Program-made: the position numbers and the translations under genes | In this document: piece by piece, positions 29,102 through 39,539 of the stretch | Numbering within the stretch: position 1 is the stretch's first letter | Layout of the letters: each line of letters opens with the position of its first letter | From: Leishmania martiniquensis | Lineage: Eukaryota > Euglenozoa > Kinetoplastea > Trypanosomatida > Trypanosomatidae | Assembly (NCBI RefSeq): GCF_017916325.1 | Contig: NC_090163.1 | Coordinates: 5,001-69,000 of the forward strand | Direction: 5' to 3' | DNA: 64,000 nucleotides | The notes under the pieces: generated by a model | Told to the model about the DNA's origin: nothing | The model's input: only the letters and a program-made list of their open reading frames with translations | Databases searched by the model: none

Positions 29102-31951
29102 TCCGCCGACCGCGCACCGTGACATGCCGGCAGAAGCAGACTGCGCTCATGCGGAGTGGAGTGGAGAATACCTACTTGCACAACATGCCACGGCATTGTT
29201 GTACGTCTTGCGCGATCAGCCGTGCGCATTTCACTCCCAGAATTCTTTTCTCACACATTGCTTGGGCCATTGATCCACTGCGATGCTATGAGGTTCGAAC
29301 AGCGTTTTTTTTGTTTTGGGTTCCATTTTCAGCATGTGCGCACACGCACAGTCGCTTTGATTTTCTGCCCTTCATGTAGATTGCGTTTGCTCCGCCGCTG
29401 CCCCAGAAAGTATTTTATGAGCGGAATGTACTCGCTTTGCCTTAGGCATCACAGATGCCCGCTGATTGTACGACTGGCGTGTAGGGTTGTGCGCCGTCTC
29501 TTCTGCTGGGCTGCTGTCGGCAGGTTGCCTGGCGCGTGCGGCGACAAAAACGAAACGAGCACACCTTCAAGGTAGCACCGCTTTTTATTGTATGGATTCC
29601 ACCTTCATGACACAGACGAATATGCATCTTATTCTTGTCGGCAATGCGACCCCCCACCCATTTCTTTTTTTTTGCCGACTCGCTGGCCAATCTGTCCATT
29701 TTGGGGTTCTGTTGCCTTTTACGCGTGCGGTTTCAAGGCGGTTTCCTGGAGGCGCCCCCGCTCCATACCGTTACAGAGTCACACTACGTTCATTCGTCGA
29801 GGGCTTCACAACCTTTTCGCGCTCGGTGACTCTGTACAGTCTCGGAGGGGAGGGCCACGCTGAGCGCTTGTGCGCTTCCTGGCTTTATCTAGAAGTGGTC
29901 GAAAAGCAAAGGGCGACAGAGCAAGTGAAGCAGTCGCGCCGATAGGAAGTGAGCGCACCGAGCTGGAAGCAACGGCATATACGAAAGAACTAGGATCGTG
30001 GAAGAGTTGCCCGTCAGACATTGTAGTCGGGGATGGTGACTCCGCATCCCAGCATCGTCTTCTACGATTCTGTGTTAATATGTGCTTCGAATATCACTCA
30101 TTCGAGGATGCGCTTCTTCTTAGCCGGCAGGTCCGAGTCCCTCATGCGCGGCAGCGACGCGCAGCGTGCGGGTAGCGGCCATGATGCGTGAAGTAGCGAG
30201 CCACTCATGTGTCGCTTTGAAGACGCTAGGCGTTGCACGGCAGCTCAGTGTGCAAGCCGCCACGGATGCTGCCGTCGTTACTAGGGTCAACCTGAGAAGG
30301 GCACATACTTTATAGGAGGAATATCTAGCGCCCTCCCCACGCCCTCGGGGGGCATCTCTTCTCTATCGATTTCGCTGCACAGGCGTGGGTTTGGCATTTC
30401 GTAGTGGTCGCCCTTGATGCGATGGAGACTCATCGTGAACAGGGCGGCCGGCTAGGCGGTCAAAGGCCGGCGTTTTGCAGCCACACGAATGTGGCTCTCG
30501 CACATGCCGAACAGTGCTGTTTAAATGCGCACCTGCGACTGGGAGTGGGCTTCTGGTGTCACGCTGACCTGGGGCACGTGGCGTGTTAGCGACGGCAGCT
30601 TCGGCCGTAGAGCATGGTTCTGCTCCGCGCAGCGTATGCATATGGACGGAGGATGGCGATCCCGGTGTTTGGTGAGAAACTGATCGATTGGCGTGGATGA
30701 CGAAACGCGCCTAGGCGGTGATGGGCGACACCACTGTGCTCTAGGCAGGTACCTCTGCCTCTACTCTTCCTCTGCTTTAATGGCCTCTCACGCGCTGGCG
30801 TATTTGTTTGGAGCGCGCGCCCTCTTTTCCATCTCCCTGAGTGTTAGCCTCGTGGGTGCTCAGTTGCGTTTATTGACCAACAGGCTTTCCCTGCCTGCAC
30901 CAGATCCTTGAGCTCAAGGTTCCTTTTTTATGTACAACTGGAGTGATCGCTACTGACAGCATAGGAAAGACGTCTGGTGCACGCCATTAGCGGTTTCTTA
31001 GCGCCAGTGTCGGTGTGTGGGAGGGAGCACGCGAATCTGAGCTCAAGTCCCATGGGCTTTGGTCCTCATGTGGTTGCTAAGGGATGCGTTCGCGAAACGG
31101 CGTGGAAACAGCAAGCGCGGCGGCCTTGGCGATGTACATGTGGCGTTCTTCTGGACGTCTCGTGCTTGTGCTCCTCTACATTTTCTTCGACTTGTTGTTC
31201 CACCCATTTCTCCGTGCTTGCCGGCTACTTCGGCTGCCTATCGTCTATTGTGGTGTTTTTCTTGTGCTGTCTCACACAAAGGGGCGCTACCGCTGAATGC
31301 AGCAGCACCTCACACACACACACACAGAACAACAACAGAGAAGGTCATACTCGTTTAAAAGGTTGCATTACCTTTCCTATTTTTTGGGATTCTCGTCTTT
31401 ACCTTAGTAGAAGGAGGACTGCACTGCTGAGCTCACGCATCGTGTTTTCTGCCCCTTCTCTCTCGTTGCGCTCTGCGACGATCTGGACCTTTAGCGACCG
31501 TTCGTCTCCGCAGGCAGAGCTTTACCTTTGGCGAGCTCCTTCCCACAGCCTCTTTTTTTTTTCATTGTCGTCTGGCATGTTACCGCCACAAACAAAAAGT
31601 GAAACACGAGCGCTCCCCCAACGGCCGGACCCTCGTTCGATAAGGGGGCACGGGCCCCACAGCCACAAACACATACCGAGCGACGCGGAGCAGACACTCT
31701 CCCTTTCGCGTATATATATATATATATTGGTCTACCTTCGCCGCACCTGTGACTGTCTATACTGCTTTTATTGTCTTTGTTCATCTCTTTCGCTGCCTTC
31801 ATTCCGCTACCTATTATCCCCTCAGTTCAATCGCTGGCCAGGCGACTGTCTCTCCGCCGACTGACTTTGAGCTTGTTGTATCGGCACGGCGATTTCTTAT
31901 GCTTTAGCCCCCCCCTTTTCTGCTTCGTTCCAGCGCGCGAGGGAGTCGACT
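29102..31951. other. 2.85-kb intergenic region, possible retroposon-like 3' UTR content
   Basis: This is the second-longest gene-free stretch inside the rightward unit once pseudogenes and tentative genes are set aside. The longest open frame (30977-31864) has the C/S/H-rich, repeat-containing make-up of spacer DNA. The middle part (about 30177-30800) is GC-rich and less pyrimidine-biased than normal spacer, which would fit an old SIDER-type short retroposon. No defining signature could be confirmed. Short (CA)n (31313-31327) and (TA)n (31711-31727) repeats and an acceptor at 31932-31933 lie towards the right end. Confidence 0.4.
31906..31933 (+). promoter_or_regulatory. Probable splice acceptor of the globin-cyclase gene
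   Basis: An almost pure C/T tract ending CGTTCCAG has its AG at 31932-31933, 18 bases before the ATG at 31952. This supports the chosen start and a very short leader. Confidence 0.6.
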
Positions 31952-33988
31952 ATGGGAGCTGGTGCTTCTCGTCAACAGCGTCGGAGGAGGAGGCCCTCCA
32001 TGCTCGCGGAAAATCCGCGCCCAAGGCCACTGCCCACCGAGACGGTCTCGACTGCAGGCAAGCGCCTTGAGATTCTTGGGCAATACAATAATGTCTCTTC
32101 GGCGAGCGATGCCACGCCGCACTCGCGCAGGCGAGAGTGGGGCTCTGGAGACACGGGGGGTCGCTCGAGTGAGCTCGAAGATGACATGCAGCGTCTGGGC
32201 AGCCTACAGGACGGCCACGTAGGGCCGTGTGAGCAGGTTTTCCACGACGCGCTTGTGAATGCCGCCCACCAGCTGCGGGCCCGCCAGCACGATAGTTGTG
32301 CGAGCATATCAAAAGTGGAGGTGGAGGCCCTCATGCTTCTCACTCGAGAGCTAGAGAACCTCAAGCAGATGATGAAGTGCTCGGTGTTCACGGTGGAAGG
32401 AACGTGGAAGATCTTGGAGAAGGAGGGCATGGTGGAGCGCTTTGGTCAGCAGTTGTACGACGAGCTTCTCACTCAAAATCCGCGTCTGCGCGTTCACTTC
32501 TACGGCGTCAACCTTGAAGAGCAGTCCAATGCGTTGCTGCGGATGGTCGGCACGGCCGTGCACTTCTACGAAAAACCGCAGGTGACGGTCGAAATGTTGA
32601 CGAAGGCTGGAGCACGCCACCGTGGCTACGGCGTCAACGGAAAAATCTTCGTGGAAATGCGCGACGCCTTCTTCAAGGTATTTCCCAAGTTTGTCGGCAC
32701 CGACGTCTTTCAGGCTTCAGAGGAGGAGTGGCAGAAATTCTGGAAGCGTGTCCTAGATCTGATGATGAAGGGAAGCGAGAGCCCTGAAGGCGAGCGATAC
32801 GGTAAGGTGTACGAGGAGCAGACTCGCAGTAAGATACAGTCCGACTTCAAGCTCATCTCGATGCGGCAAAGGGAATGTGACACGCGGCACCAATTCATAA
32901 GTGTCATGTACGGCAAGGCCATCGATCTGTACGGCGACTTATCAAAGTTCGAAGTGCTGAAGGATCTGCGCGCGAGAGAACGCGTCTTCGAGTCATTAGT
33001 TGACCTCATCAGCAATATTCACGATAAGAAGTACTCGCAAGAGTACATGCGCGAGCTTGGCCGACGGTACACAGTCTACAATGTCACTGTCGAGGGCCTA
33101 CAATCGTTCGCCGAGCCATTCTTGTTCACATGCCGTCATTTTTTGGAGGACGAGTGGGACGCTGCGGTCGAATCGCGTTTTTTGTGGTTGTTTGAATATA
33201 TTGTCGTTGGTGTTTCGGCTGGCATGTCGAGTGACATCAAGACCGCTGAGGACCTACGCGCCGCTAGCAGCAGCGTTTCTTTCGGGCTCATCGTTACCGA
33301 CATTGAGGCGAAAACGACATTGTGGAGGACACAGCCGGAGGCAATGAGCCTTGCGGTGAAGAATTATCAAGCAATTGTCCGGCACCTCATCGCTGAGTAC
33401 GGAGCGTATGAGGTCAAGGCAGTGGACGACTCCTTCACCATTGTCACCACGGACGTGCTAGTGGCCGTGAAGCTGTCGTTGTCCATCCAGCTAGAACTGA
33501 TGCGAATGGCGCCCGTTGCAGAAGGATTTTCCATGGTTGGCGACACTGAGGGCCGCGGTGATGCGCGGGCCTGGGATGACCATACGCTGCGAGTGCGAAT
33601 CGGCGTCGAACACTGCACAGATGCCAGGGCCGCTTATGATCCCGTTCATCGACGCTACGAATACTACGGGCGGAGCGTGAATCGCGGCGCCTGCATCGGG
33701 TCTGCGGCTAGTGGAGGGCAAATTTTGCTGTCTCGGGAGAGTTACCAGCATCTGAAGTGCATCCCGGAATTCCGCGGCGAGCCCTGCCCGCACTCTCTGC
33801 GCAGCATTGAGCTTACCAACTCTTCCCCTACGACTGATAGCCGTGGCTTGGACCACTTTATAGCAGTGAGCGATGCAGGTCTGGTTTCTTTTAAAGGCTT
33901 AGGTGAGTCGGTGCATCTCGTCTCGCTAGTGCCGCGCTGTCTTGCTGGGCGGCAGTTTGTCGAAAGAGTTGCCAACGCATCTCCTTAG
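31952..33988 (+). CDS. Tandem-globin / class III adenylate-cyclase-like protein (HemAC-type)
   Basis: A 678-residue soluble protein. The N-terminus MGAGAS fits N-myristoylation and is followed by a basic disordered stretch. Residues ~145-272 form a globin domain with a proximal-histidine motif KAGARHRGYGV (H223). Residues ~303-425 look like a second globin, but the matching segment ELGRRYTVYNV has tyrosine (Y373) where the haem-binding histidine belongs. Residues ~440-665 resemble the class III nucleotidyl cyclase domain: GLIVTDIEAKTTLW (metal Asp D450), EVKAVDDSFTIV (K489, D493) and YYGRSVNRGACIGSAASGGQ (N577). The transition-state arginine expected four residues after that asparagine is cysteine (C581). 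Leishmania has a described haem-globin-coupled adenylate cyclase acting as an oxygen sensor. This looks like a relative with reduced or altered catalysis. Whether it makes cyclic AMP is unknown. Confidence 0.85.
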   Translation: MGAGASRQQRRRRRPSMLAENPRPRPLPTETVSTAGKRLEILGQYNNVSSASDATPHSRRREWGSGDTGGRSSELEDDMQRLGSLQDGHVGPCEQVFHDALVNAAHQLRARQHDSCASISKVEVEALMLLTRELENLKQMMKCSVFTVEGTWKILEKEGMVERFGQQLYDELLTQNPRLRVHFYGVNLEEQSNALLRMVGTAVHFYEKPQVTVEMLTKAGARHRGYGVNGKIFVEMRDAFFKVFPKFVGTDVFQASEEEWQKFWKRVLDLMMKGSESPEGERYGKVYEEQTRSKIQSDFKLISMRQRECDTRHQFISVMYGKAIDLYGDLSKFEVLKDLRARERVFESLVDLISNIHDKKYSQEYMRELGRRYTVYNVTVEGLQSFAEPFLFTCRHFLEDEWDAAVESRFLWLFEYIVVGVSAGMSSDIKTAEDLRAASSSVSFGLIVTDIEAKTTLWRTQPEAMSLAVKNYQAIVRHLIAEYGAYEVKAVDDSFTIVTTDVLVAVKLSLSIQLELMRMAPVAEGFSMVGDTEGRGDARAWDDHTLRVRIGVEHCTDARAAYDPVHRRYEYYGRSVNRGACIGSAASGGQILLSRESYQHLKCIPEFRGEPCPHSLRSIELTNSSPTTDSRGLDHFIAVSDAGLVSFKGLGESVHLVSLVPRCLAGRQFVERVANASP

Positions 33989-34968
33989 CGTGGTGTCCAC
34001 GCTTCGACCAGTGGTCTTCTCGACTGCCTTTTAGCTTAGCAACTCTCTTTCTCTGGCTTCTGCTGCCTTTTTGTCGTGCTTGGCAACCAGGAACGCCTTA
34101 GCAAGGGCTTAACGGCTGCAAGACTCTGTCTTCTTCCCTTATCCACTCCTTGCCTGGGGAGCACGCTACGCACCCTTCTTTTTTTTCTCTTACTAGAGGC
34201 CGATCCACTTCTGGCGGTGGCAGGACCGAGCACGTATGACGCAGGGGCGCCGGTGCGATGTAGCGCTGCCGATGTCGGCGCGGCTGCGAGGCATCGCGTG
34301 AAGCGGTGCGTGTGTGCGTGGGTAGGTGGGTAGGTGGCGCTTGAGGCAGAGGCCGCGCACGGGCAGCGACGCCGGCGCACCCACTGCCACGCGCGTCTGC
34401 ACGCCTCCTTTGGCACCCCACGCGGCGCTGGTGCCCGTGTGTTGTGCGAGACGGGCCGAGCCCGGCCGTGTGCTGTGTGGCCGCAGGAATTCTCGGAAAG
34501 TGGGAAATGCCTTCTTTTTTTTCTTCCAGGCCGATTCCCTTGAGTGGAAGAGGGAAAAAGGGAAAAAGTAACAGTGAAGAGGAGGCTGGGCTATGTATAT
34601 GCCAGCAAGCCAGCGACGCATCCTCAGCGACAATGCCTAAACGGACCGGCGGCTGGTTTGTGCACGGATGGCTGTAGAGTCTGCGGCGTAGTTCGCTGCG
34701 TTGGATGGTTTGTTTTTGCAAGACGTACCTCTAGCATCCGCTCACCATCATATCGCTGACAGTTGAAGTGACGCATGTGCTTGACGACCTGTAAAATCCC
34801 AACCTTCACTCGACGTCTTTCTCTTTTTTTTTCTTCCACCAATCCCTCCTGCATCTCGGGTTTCGCGGAGTGGTGTACTCGGCCGATGAGGGTATTGCCC
34901 ACATACACTCGCGTACCCTTTCCTGTTTCTGCCGAAGTCTGCGACGCGCTACAGTCTCGGGAAAGAAG
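33989..34968. other. Intergenic spacer
   Basis: Pyrimidine-rich 3' UTR and leader sequence, with T/C tracts near 34170-34200, 34508-34530 and 34815-34840. The last is the likely splice signal for the following small gene. No gene is seen. Confidence 0.5.
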
Positions 34969-35202
34969 ATGAAGGCGCCGTACCGGTCAACGTGGCGGGT
35001 GTACCTTCCAGGTTTGTTTGTGATGTCGATATTCAGCATCGTGGTGTATTTTAGTCGCACGCGTGCCAACGTTGTCAAGTACGGTTACGATTTCGTACCC
35101 ATTTACTCTGAGGACGGTAAGCTCGAGGGGTTCACACATCCTGTGCTGGTTGAGGCAGGCAATCAGTATCGTGAGAAGGAGGAACAACGAAGTGTGCGAT
35201 GA
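34969..35202 (+). CDS. Small single-span membrane protein, possibly mitochondrial
   Basis: A 77-residue protein. A basic start, MKAPYRSTWRVY, leads into one hydrophobic span (about 13-29, LPGLFVMSIFSIVVYF). An RTRANVVKYGYDF stretch and a charged C-terminal tail follow. The arrangement (short basic N-terminus, one span, hydrophilic tail) is typical of small accessory subunits of mitochondrial inner-membrane complexes in trypanosomatids, but no family was recognised. The upstream frame is open only from a GTG, and 34969 is the first in-frame ATG. The pyrimidine tract near 34815-34840 supports a separate message. Confidence 0.65.
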   Translation: MKAPYRSTWRVYLPGLFVMSIFSIVVYFSRTRANVVKYGYDFVPIYSEDGKLEGFTHPVLVEAGNQYREKEEQRSVR

Positions 35203-36149
35203 CAGCTTTTTATTGAGCGCACGTTCTGCCGTGTGCGCGTGAGATTAGATGTGGCGGATATCGGGCAAGGGAAAGAGGAGAGGATTCGGTGCACATGTCT
35301 CCACTGGCGCTGTGCGGCAATCGTTTCTGGTGTGTTCTCGCGTGTGTCTCTCGAAAAAAGTTTTCCCTTTTGCTTTAGAGTGAACTGTCGCTCTTTTGCG
35401 GAGTCGCACAGATATCCTCGGGTTGAAGGAAGACGATTTGCCCACCTCCTCAGTGCTGCTTATTGTCCTTCAGATTCTGTCCCCGTTGGTGGGCAGAACT
35501 GCGTGCGCCGGCACCATGGGTACATGCTCATAGGTGATAAACATAGAAGGAGCAAGAAGGCTCATTTACGTGCCTTCTCGGACGCGGAAGGCTTGATGGG
35601 GGCCATGGAACGGCAACCGCACCAAATCCGCGCGTCGCACCCAGCTTGCAGCGTTCAATTGACGGCGGGCGGGCGGGGGGATATTTTCCCTATGATGTCT
35701 ATAACTGTGGGCGCTGCGTTGTACTATATGCTGCATTCCTTGAAGGCACGTAGCCAGAGAGCTCTCCCTGTTGTTCTTCACCATTTTTCGTGGCAAACGC
35801 CTTTTTCCTCACGGACACTGTCCTTTCTGTGCGTCTCTCTGTGTGTGCACCCACGCCTGCACACTGTTCGCGTGATCGATTTGATCCCATGCGCGCGCCG
35901 GCACATGGCTCATCTGAGCATGTGTCTCAGGAGTAGCAAAGAATCCCCTTTGATTTTTTAGTGACCTTTGACTGCACCATCATCGCCTTGTAGCCGTGGG
36001 TTCGCTTTGTGTGTTGTTCTTGCTTCTCGCGTCTTGCTCTGTGAGGCCCTTGAACCTCACCTTTCAAGCCCTCTTGCCATCCCTTTTCGGTGCTCTTATT
36101 CACCTTCCTTTTAGGCAAACACTTTACCTCTGCAGCAAGATACCGAAAG
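35203..36149. other. Intergenic spacer
   Basis: 3' UTR of the small membrane protein and leader of proteasome beta-3, with an acceptor CTTTTAG at 36108-36114. The open frame at 35233-35961 has spacer-like composition. A G-rich patch (GGGCGGGCGGGGGG) lies near 35668. Confidence 0.5.
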
Positions 36150-36767
36150 ATGTCTATTATGTTATACAGCGGCGGCTCGGTGCTGGCCATGGCAGGGAAG
36201 GAGTGCTTCGTCATTATCTCTGATAGACGCCTCGGTGAGCAGCTGAAGACCATCTCTATGGAGGTCCCCAAGCTGCATGTTGTAAACGAAAGTGTCGTGT
36301 ATGGCCTCACGGGTCTGCGCACAGATCAGCAAACCTTTGCGAACAAGGTTGAGTTTCGCACCAAGATGTACAGGCTGCGCGAGGAGCGGGATATAACTGG
36401 TAAGGCGTTTGCTGCAATGATAGCATCTATGCTATACGAAGCGCGCTTCGGACCCTGGTTTGTGGAACCGGTGATCGGCAGCATAGATAAGTCGACAGGT
36501 GAGGTGTACCTTTGCGCCACCGACCTCATCGGCGCTCCATGCGAGCCGGAAGACTACGTGTGTGCTGGCACCGCTGCTGAGAGCTTGCACGGCATGTGCG
36601 AGTCTCTCTGGCGCCCGGGCATGTCCCCGGAGGAGGTCTTCGAGGCTGCCGCGCAGGCGATGCTTTCGGCGTGCGATCGTGACAGTCTTTCTGGTTATGG
36701 CGCGGTGGCCATGATTGTGACGAAGGATAAAATTACGACACGCCTCATCAAGGGCCGGAAGGACTAA
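36150..36767 (+). CDS. PSMB3: 20S proteasome subunit beta-3
   Basis: A 205-residue structural subunit of the inner beta ring. Animal and yeast beta-3 proteins begin with MSIM followed by a glycine-rich strand, as here (MSIMLYSGGSVLAMAGKE). Family landmarks follow: DRRLG, VYGLTGLRTDQQT, LYEARFGPWFVEPVI, DLIGAPC, GTAAESLHGMCESLW, QAMLSACDRDSLSGYG and the closing DKITTRLIKGRKD. It has no propeptide or catalytic N-terminal threonine, as expected of this inactive subunit. Length equals that of other beta-3 subunits. The frame extends 20 codons upstream, but an acceptor at 36113-36114 makes 36150 the first ATG of the message. Confidence 0.97.
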   Translation: MSIMLYSGGSVLAMAGKECFVIISDRRLGEQLKTISMEVPKLHVVNESVVYGLTGLRTDQQTFANKVEFRTKMYRLREERDITGKAFAAMIASMLYEARFGPWFVEPVIGSIDKSTGEVYLCATDLIGAPCEPEDYVCAGTAAESLHGMCESLWRPGMSPEEVFEAAAQAMLSACDRDSLSGYGAVAMIVTKDKITTRLIKGRKD

Positions 36768-37815
36768 CGGCCACGCTACCGAGTAGTCCGACGCTCATGT
36801 CCTTCTTTTCGCTTTCATGCTTCTTTCCGAAACCATCGGGCTGCAGCGCTTCGAGGACACCCCATTCTCTCACTTGGCGGGTGCGCGTGGGTAGGCGTGC
36901 CGGGTCTCAAGTGAATGGCTTGACCTCCAGTTCATCGGCGCGGGTGAGTGTCGCGTGTCTCTTCCCCAGCTGCTCGCGCCATCTCATACACACATTGACA
37001 GATGCCGCCGGGGAGAGGTGCCGGTGAACGCAGAGCGTGCTCGTCGGCGAGTAGCACGAAGGTGCCCACATTGCAGGGGAGCGTCTTCGTATGCGTTCGT
37101 GATAGACTTTGTGAATGCGATCGTGTGCAGAAGTCTCTCATCGCGCATGTTTTTGTCGGCGCTTCACTCCTTTCGTATGGTTATATGTGGAATAACTGGG
37201 GAAAAACAGAAACGCAGGAGGCTATGAGCGCTTCAGCTTCGCTGTGGAGCGCTGGCGGCTCAAAGAGCTTTGGGAGTGGACTTGTATCACTGCGAAGACG
37301 TGATGTTCCGACGCAGGGGGTGTCTTTCACACGGCGCGGCGGCTCGGGGACACTGCATCCCCCCCATATAGACGCTCACCTTCCGAATAAGATGCCCGTC
37401 GCTTTTGTGTCGACGCCCCTCCCCTACGCCCGCTTTTTTTTTAGGTGAGCACGAATCAATGAATTGTGCCTTTCCGTTGCCGCTGCGCTGCTTTCGCAGT
37501 GCCCTCTTCTTCTGTGACCCACACGCCGCGTCTCTTCCCTCTGTATTGTTTCTGTTGTGTAATGCTGGTCGGTATCCGTTGCGTCATTTGATTTGTCGTG
37601 CGAGGGACGCCGACCCCTCAGTGTGTGCATCTGTCACATCTCTCTTTTCAGCAGAGTGCTGTGAAGGCAGAGGGGGCAGCCAGCGGATAGAAGAATAGGC
37701 ACGTTTCTGTGCACCGCCCCAGCGACATCGAGAGTGGCCGCTGCTGTTCTTCGCTCTCTGCTTTCCCCTTTCATAAGGTTCGTGCCTATCCTATCGCGCT
37801 GTTGCCTTAGGCGCC
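36768..37815. other. Intergenic spacer
   Basis: T/C-rich 3' UTR and leader sequence. Candidate acceptors include TTTTTTTTTAG ending at 37444 and CATAAG ending at 37777, the latter just before RPB9. The ORFs at 37002-37448 and 37405-37698 have spacer-like composition and were not called. Confidence 0.5.
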
Positions 37816-38232
37816 ATGGAGACGGAGGAGATCACGCACCTGAGCATCGGCAATGCCACCACCGCACCGATGCTCTTCTGCTCACGGTGCAATAACCTCC
37901 TTTATCCCGAGTGCGGCGATGACAACTACAGCATGACCTGGCGCTGCAACTACTGCAAAACGACCGAGCAGCACGATGACTGCAAGCTCGTCCACGTTAT
38001 AAACCTGAAGATGAAAGCAGACGCGATCGGCGGCATGGATCTTATTGCCGAGTTTGCTAGCGACCCAACCGCGCAGCGGGATCCTGACAAGCCATGCCCC
38101 CGGTGCGGCAGGAAGGGTGTTGCGTGCTTCGTAAACCCTCTTGGCCAACCACAGGAAGACATGACACTTTACTTTGCCTGCTCGGATACGGCGTGTCGCC
38201 ATGTGTGGAAGGGCGCCGCCGTCGAGGACTAG
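37816..38232 (+). CDS. RPB9: RNA polymerase II subunit RPB9
   Basis: A 138-residue subunit with two zinc ribbons, slightly longer than animal RPB9 (about 125). The N-terminal ribbon is LFCSRCNNLLYP with C22 and C25, paired with RCNYCKTTE (C44, C47). The C-terminal, TFIIS-like ribbon is PCPRCGRKG (C94, C97) paired with YFACSDTACRHVW (C122, C127, the same four-residue spacing as in animal RPB9). RPB9 sits on the polymerase jaw and affects start-site choice, elongation and fidelity. A TFIIS-like or Pol I/III small-subunit identity is less likely, because the NNLLYP motif is characteristic of RPB9. A splice acceptor near 37777 precedes the ATG. Confidence 0.92.
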   Translation: METEEITHLSIGNATTAPMLFCSRCNNLLYPECGDDNYSMTWRCNYCKTTEQHDDCKLVHVINLKMKADAIGGMDLIAEFASDPTAQRDPDKPCPRCGRKGVACFVNPLGQPQEDMTLYFACSDTACRHVWKGAAVED

Positions 38233-39011
38233 AACTAGCACGGGGCGCACGGATCAGGGCAGAGAGACAGGCCGCCCCCAATTCACCTCTCCCCTTCCCC
38301 CTCCGTCACTCCTTCGCGGGATCGCTTTTGTTGCTGCCTGGGTTAAGCGCATATTGTACTACACAGAGGAGGTAAAGTAACGTGCTGCGCTGGCGTATTC
38401 TTTTCATCTGTCACTGTGGCATTGGAGTGGCCTTTGCGCTATCCTGCCATTCGCCTTGCATCGACGTTGACCGCGCTGTGGTCTTTGTGGCACCAGCGCG
38501 AAGAGAAGGAAGCTGATGCTGTTCAATGACTATCATGAATCATCTTGATGCTTATTGACCGACTCTTTCTGCGCAGTACCACGATGGCCTCTTCAGAGCA
38601 GGCGATCCAAGACTCTCAACTTTCTCCTCTCTCCTGCTTCTCCTCTTTTTCATGCCCTTTAAGCTCTCGTTGGCGCTCTTCAAATGGTCTGCCGTCGTCG
38701 CCGTTGACAGATGCCATCCACAGGCTAAATATAAAAAGGGGAGAGAAGGAGGAAAAAAAAACAGTGCCGCAGTGTGCTGCCCCTCCCCTCTCCCCGCTGC
38801 GGCCGTGTTGTGTGTCAGAGCGACATCAGCGTCTTGGCCATCTGTGAGCATGATGGCGCACGGAAGAAGTCTGGCAGCGGCGTGTGAGTCGACTTTCCTT
38901 TTACCTCGTCAGACTGAGCCTTGTAGCTGATACTTGTCTCCCTCTCTCTCTGCCGTGTGTTGCTGCTGACACGTGTGCTGGTGGGGCATCGTGCACGTCT
39001 GTGAGGTCTCG
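38233..39011. other. Intergenic spacer
   Basis: RPB9 3' UTR and pyrimidine-rich sequence, with a C/T tract at 38932-38952 that would serve as splice signal for the interrupted gene to the right. No gene is seen. Confidence 0.45.
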
Positions 39012-39539
39012 ATGCCACTTGCGTGCCCTTTGTATCATTTTAGCGTCTTGTGCATCACCTTAGTGTACTATGCCATCTTTGTGCGACTACAGCACACCTC
39101 TGAAAAGCTGCGCGGTGCCTATCTGGCTTTTTGCTTGATTGAGATGGTAGCCCACGGAGCCTGCGCCGGGCCGCTGCTTGTGTAGTCGTACAAGTACGGC
39201 AAAAACTCCACGGACCGCATCGGCCGTCTTCTCTGCGGGATTGTCCTGACGTTTCTGCTGTCCTCGCTGCCCTTGCTGGTGATCGAGCTGGCTCAGCTCC
39301 TCTCCTTCGACTTCACGCTCTACCACACTCTCGACGCAATGGTGCTCATTTTGCATGGCATCGCAGCGATCTTTGATGGCGTCATATCGTGATTTGCATA
39401 TATGCGCGCTGTGGCAGGCGATCTTCAGCGGTGGCAGGGGCCGGAGCGGCAGATTGCTGCCGACCCGAAAAATCTATTCGCCAAAGATGTTCAGGTGATT
39501 TTTTCGAAGTGCTTTCAACGACAATCGGAAGCTGTCTAG
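39012..39539 (+). pseudogene. Stop-interrupted gene for a four-span membrane protein
   Basis: One frame reads as a continuous protein from an ATG at 39012 to a stop at 39537-39539, broken only by a TAG at 39183-39185 and a TGA at 39390-39392. Without those stops it would be about 175 residues with four hydrophobic stretches: FSVLCITLVYYAIFV, LAFCLIEMVAHGACAGPLLV, LLCGIVLTFLLSSLPLLVIE and AMVLILHGIAAIFDGVI. A hydrophilic tail with LQRWQGPERQIAADPKNLF follows. Segment lengths between stops are exact codon multiples (68 and 48), and codon use is coding-like throughout, so two nonsense changes rather than frameshifts broke it. The family was not recognised. A C/T tract at 38932-38952 could still give a spliced message. 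Confidence 0.75.

Noticed and set aside
29291..29312. GGTTCGAA followed by a T run, resembling a tRNA B box with Pol III terminator
   Set aside because: No A box, cloverleaf or acceptor-stem pairing can be formed from the DNA upstream.
30977..31864. 295-codon open frame in the long spacer
   Set aside because: It has a Cys/Ser/His/Leu-rich make-up, includes CA and TA repeats, and is typical of frames opened by pyrimidine-rich spacer.
35233..35961. 242-codon open frame after the 77-residue gene
   Set aside because: It starts from GTG, has no domain-like content, and has the composition of spacer.
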